From Galactobacter sp. (lineage in GTDB: Bacteria > Actinomycetota > Actinomycetes > Actinomycetales > Micrococcaceae): a DNA stretch of 5,082 nucleotides. The notes below the pieces were generated by a model. It searched no databases. It was not told the origin of the DNA and saw only the letters and a list, made by a program, of their open reading frames with translations. The position numbers were made by a program, and so were the translations under genes. The DNA lies in NCBI GenBank assembly GCA_022712075.1, contig JALAHE010000139.1, forward strand, positions 1 through 5,082, written 5' to 3'. Shown here in pieces: positions 3,677-5,082 of this stretch; positions within the stretch are counted from its first letter, which is position 1, and each line of letters starts with the position of its first letter.

Positions 3677-5082
3677 GCCCCCACCAGCACGACGGCGCCG
3701 TGCCCGGCTCGGGCGCGCGCCTCGCCGGCGCGGCGGCCGGGTTGGCGGCCGCCCCGCGCGTCCTGCCCGCCGGCCCCTCGGCACTCTTGCTCGAGGTGGA
3801 CGGCCTCGCTGCGGCGATGGCCTGGCACGCCGAACTCCTGGCCCGCCCGCTGGGCGGGCAGCTCGAGGCGCTCGCCGCCGCGACCACGGTGCTGCTGTGC
3901 TTCGACACCCCGGAGCACGCGGCGGCCGCCGCCCGGCGCATGGGTGAACGCCGTCCCGGTGAGGCGGCCGCCGTGGCGCCGCGCACCCACACGATCGGCG
4001 TCCGCTACGACGGCGAGGACCTCGAGGAGCTCGCGCGCCTCACGGGCCTGAGCTTCGAGGGCGTCATCGCCGCGCACACCGGCACGCCCTGGACGGGCGC
4101 GTTCGGCGGCTTCGCGCCGGGCTTCACCTACCTCGCGGGCGGCGACCCGGTGCTCGACGTCCCCCGCCGCAGCTCCCCGCGCACCGCCGTCCCCGCCGGA
4201 GCCGTGGCCCTCGCCGGCCGCTTCTCCGCCGTGTACCCGCGCCAATCGCCCGGCGGTTGGCAACTGCTCGGCACCACCGACGCCGTCCTGTGGGACAGCG
4301 CCCGCGAGCGCCCGGCGCTCATCGCGCCCGGCGACGTGGTCAGCTTTGTCCCGCTGCGCGACGCCGCCCTGGTCACCTCGGGCGCCCCGCTCGCCGGGGC
4401 GGGGGAGACCCCCGCGCCCGACGGGGCAACGGCCGCGCACGCGGTTCGGCCCGAGACCGCCGGGCGCGCCGGAACGCTGGCCGCCGCCGAGACGCCCGGG
4501 GTTGGGACGATGGCCGCCGCGTCGCCCGCCCTCACGGTCCTCGCGCCCGGGCTGCGCACCGCGTTCCAGGACCTCGGCCGCCCGGGCCGCGGCGACCTCG
4601 GCGTCACGGCCTCCGGCGCCGCCGACCGCCCGAGCGCCGCGCAGGCCAATCGCCTCGTGGGCAACCCCGCCGGCGCCGTGGTGCTCGAGACCCTCCTTGG
4701 CGGGCTCGAGCTGCGAGCCGAACGCACCGTGGTGCTGGCCCTGACCGGCGCGATCGGCGCGGCCAGCGTGGCCCCGGCCGACGGCTCGCGCCCTGCCCTG
4801 CCCCGCGCCGTCGAGCCCTTGGCGCCCTTTGCCCTGCGCTCCGGCGAGACGCTCACGCTCGGCGCCCCGGCGGCCGGCCTGCGCGGCTACGTCGCCGTGC
4901 GCGGCGGGTTCGCGGCGCCCGCGGAACTGGGCAGCGCCTCCACCGACACCCTCTCGGGCCTCGGCCCGGCGCCCCTCGCGGCCGGGCAGGAACTGGCCGT
5001 GCTGGCACCCCAGCCAGGACGCGTCGTCGGGCATCCGGAACCGGCCGCGACCACCCTCCCGAGCCCCGGCGAGGCCGTGACC
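3673..5082 (+). CDS. pxpB-pxpC: Fused 5-oxoprolinase PxpB-PxpC (urea amidolyase-related), 3' end outside window
   Basis: One frame stays open for 470 codons from GTG 3673 to the window edge. Residues 1-27 are an Ala/Gly-rich leader. About 28-230 is PxpB (KipI, CT_C_D): a VRYDGEDL segment at 110-117, HTGT at 135-138, GGFAPGFTYL at 145-154, PRRSSPRTAVPAGAVALAG at 164-182, YPRQSPGGWQLLG at 188-200 and APGDVVSFVP at 218-227. About 231-284 is an Ala/Pro/Thr-rich linker. PxpC (KipA, CT_A_B) starts near 285: APGLRTAFQDLGRPG at 291-305, GVTASGAADR at 310-319, ANRLVGNP at 325-332, GYVAVRGGF at 405-413 and LGSASTDTLSGLG from 419. Roughly the last third of PxpC is missing. With PxpA it forms the 5-oxoprolinase. 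The start overlaps the pxpA stop by four bases, with only a weak GAGAG upstream. A second start at ATG 4510 could yield separate PxpC. Older annotations may read allophanate hydrolase or urea amidolyase. Confidence 0.9.
   Translation, partial: MSPHQHDGAVPGSGARLAGAAAGLAAAPRVLPAGPSALLLEVDGLAAAMAWHAELLARPLGGQLEALAAATTVLLCFDTPEHAAAAARRMGERRPGEAAAVAPRTHTIGVRYDGEDLEELARLTGLSFEGVIAAHTGTPWTGAFGGFAPGFTYLAGGDPVLDVPRRSSPRTAVPAGAVALAGRFSAVYPRQSPGGWQLLGTTDAVLWDSARERPALIAPGDVVSFVPLRDAALVTSGAPLAGAGETPAPDGATAAHAVRPETAGRAGTLAAAETPGVGTMAAASPALTVLAPGLRTAFQDLGRPGRGDLGVTASGAADRPSAAQANRLVGNPAGAVVLETLLGGLELRAERTVVLALTGAIGAASVAPADGSRPALPRAVEPLAPFALRSGETLTLGAPAAGLRGYVAVRGGFAAPAELGSASTDTLSGLGPAPLAAGQELAVLAPQPGRVVGHPEPAATTLPSPGEAVT

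Noticed and set aside
2789..3784. Minus-strand open frame covering pxpA and the divergent control region
   Set aside because: It is antisense to a confident pxpA and would read through the palindromes. It has no recognisable domain.
3424..5034. Very long minus-strand open frame (536 codons) opposite pxpA and pxpB-pxpC
   Set aside because: It is low complexity, Gly/Ala/Arg rich and exactly antisense to recognisable PxpA/B/C motifs. GC-rich codon bias suppresses stops on the opposite strand.
1..5082. CRISPR array, tRNA or rRNA gene, transposon ends, or a defence or toxin-antitoxin system
   Set aside because: No regularly spaced repeats, cloverleaf, transposase or known defence-domain motifs were seen. 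All recognised genes are envelope or metabolic.

Overview
The window is about 5.1 kb of very GC-rich DNA. Dense GC-ending codons, GTG starts, a probable leaderless gene and the mix of families point to a high-GC actinobacterium. The actinobacterial style of the PxpA protein agrees. I cannot name the genus; Actinomycetales is a guess. I see no tRNA, rRNA, CRISPR array, transposase or integrase, so this looks like ordinary chromosome.

Layout from left to right. (1) 52-816, plus strand: a DUF805 membrane protein with a long Ala/Gly/Pro/Tyr-rich N-terminal tail. (2) 978-1613, plus strand: a membrane-anchored VanY-type (peptidase M15) D-alanyl-D-alanine carboxypeptidase with its zinc-site motifs intact. 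(3) A 47-base convergent gap containing hairpins. (4) 1661-2140, minus strand: a small DUF1772-type membrane protein. (5) 2240-2779, minus strand: an unrecognised 179-residue, multi-pass, histidine-containing membrane protein. Its promoter places the transcription start on its own ATG. (6) 2780-2914: a short divergent control region with an unusual concentration of inverted repeats and a G-rich tract. (7) 2915-3676, plus strand: pxpA (LamB/YcsF family). (8) 3673 to the right edge, plus strand: a single open frame fusing PxpB and PxpC, overlapping the pxpA stop by four bases and cut off by the window end.

The clearest biology is the pxpA / pxpB-pxpC operon. It encodes the prokaryotic ATP-dependent 5-oxoprolinase, which opens 5-oxoproline (pyroglutamate, a damage product of glutamine and glutamate) to L-glutamate. 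Fusion of PxpB to PxpC, plus the 4-base overlap with pxpA, would keep the subunits near equal ratio. The left half holds cell-envelope proteins with no evident link to the operon. I do not see a convincing new multi-gene system. The items most worth a second look are the nested palindromes in front of pxpA, the leaderless promoter with an inverted repeat on its start codon, and the unnamed membrane protein sharing that control region.
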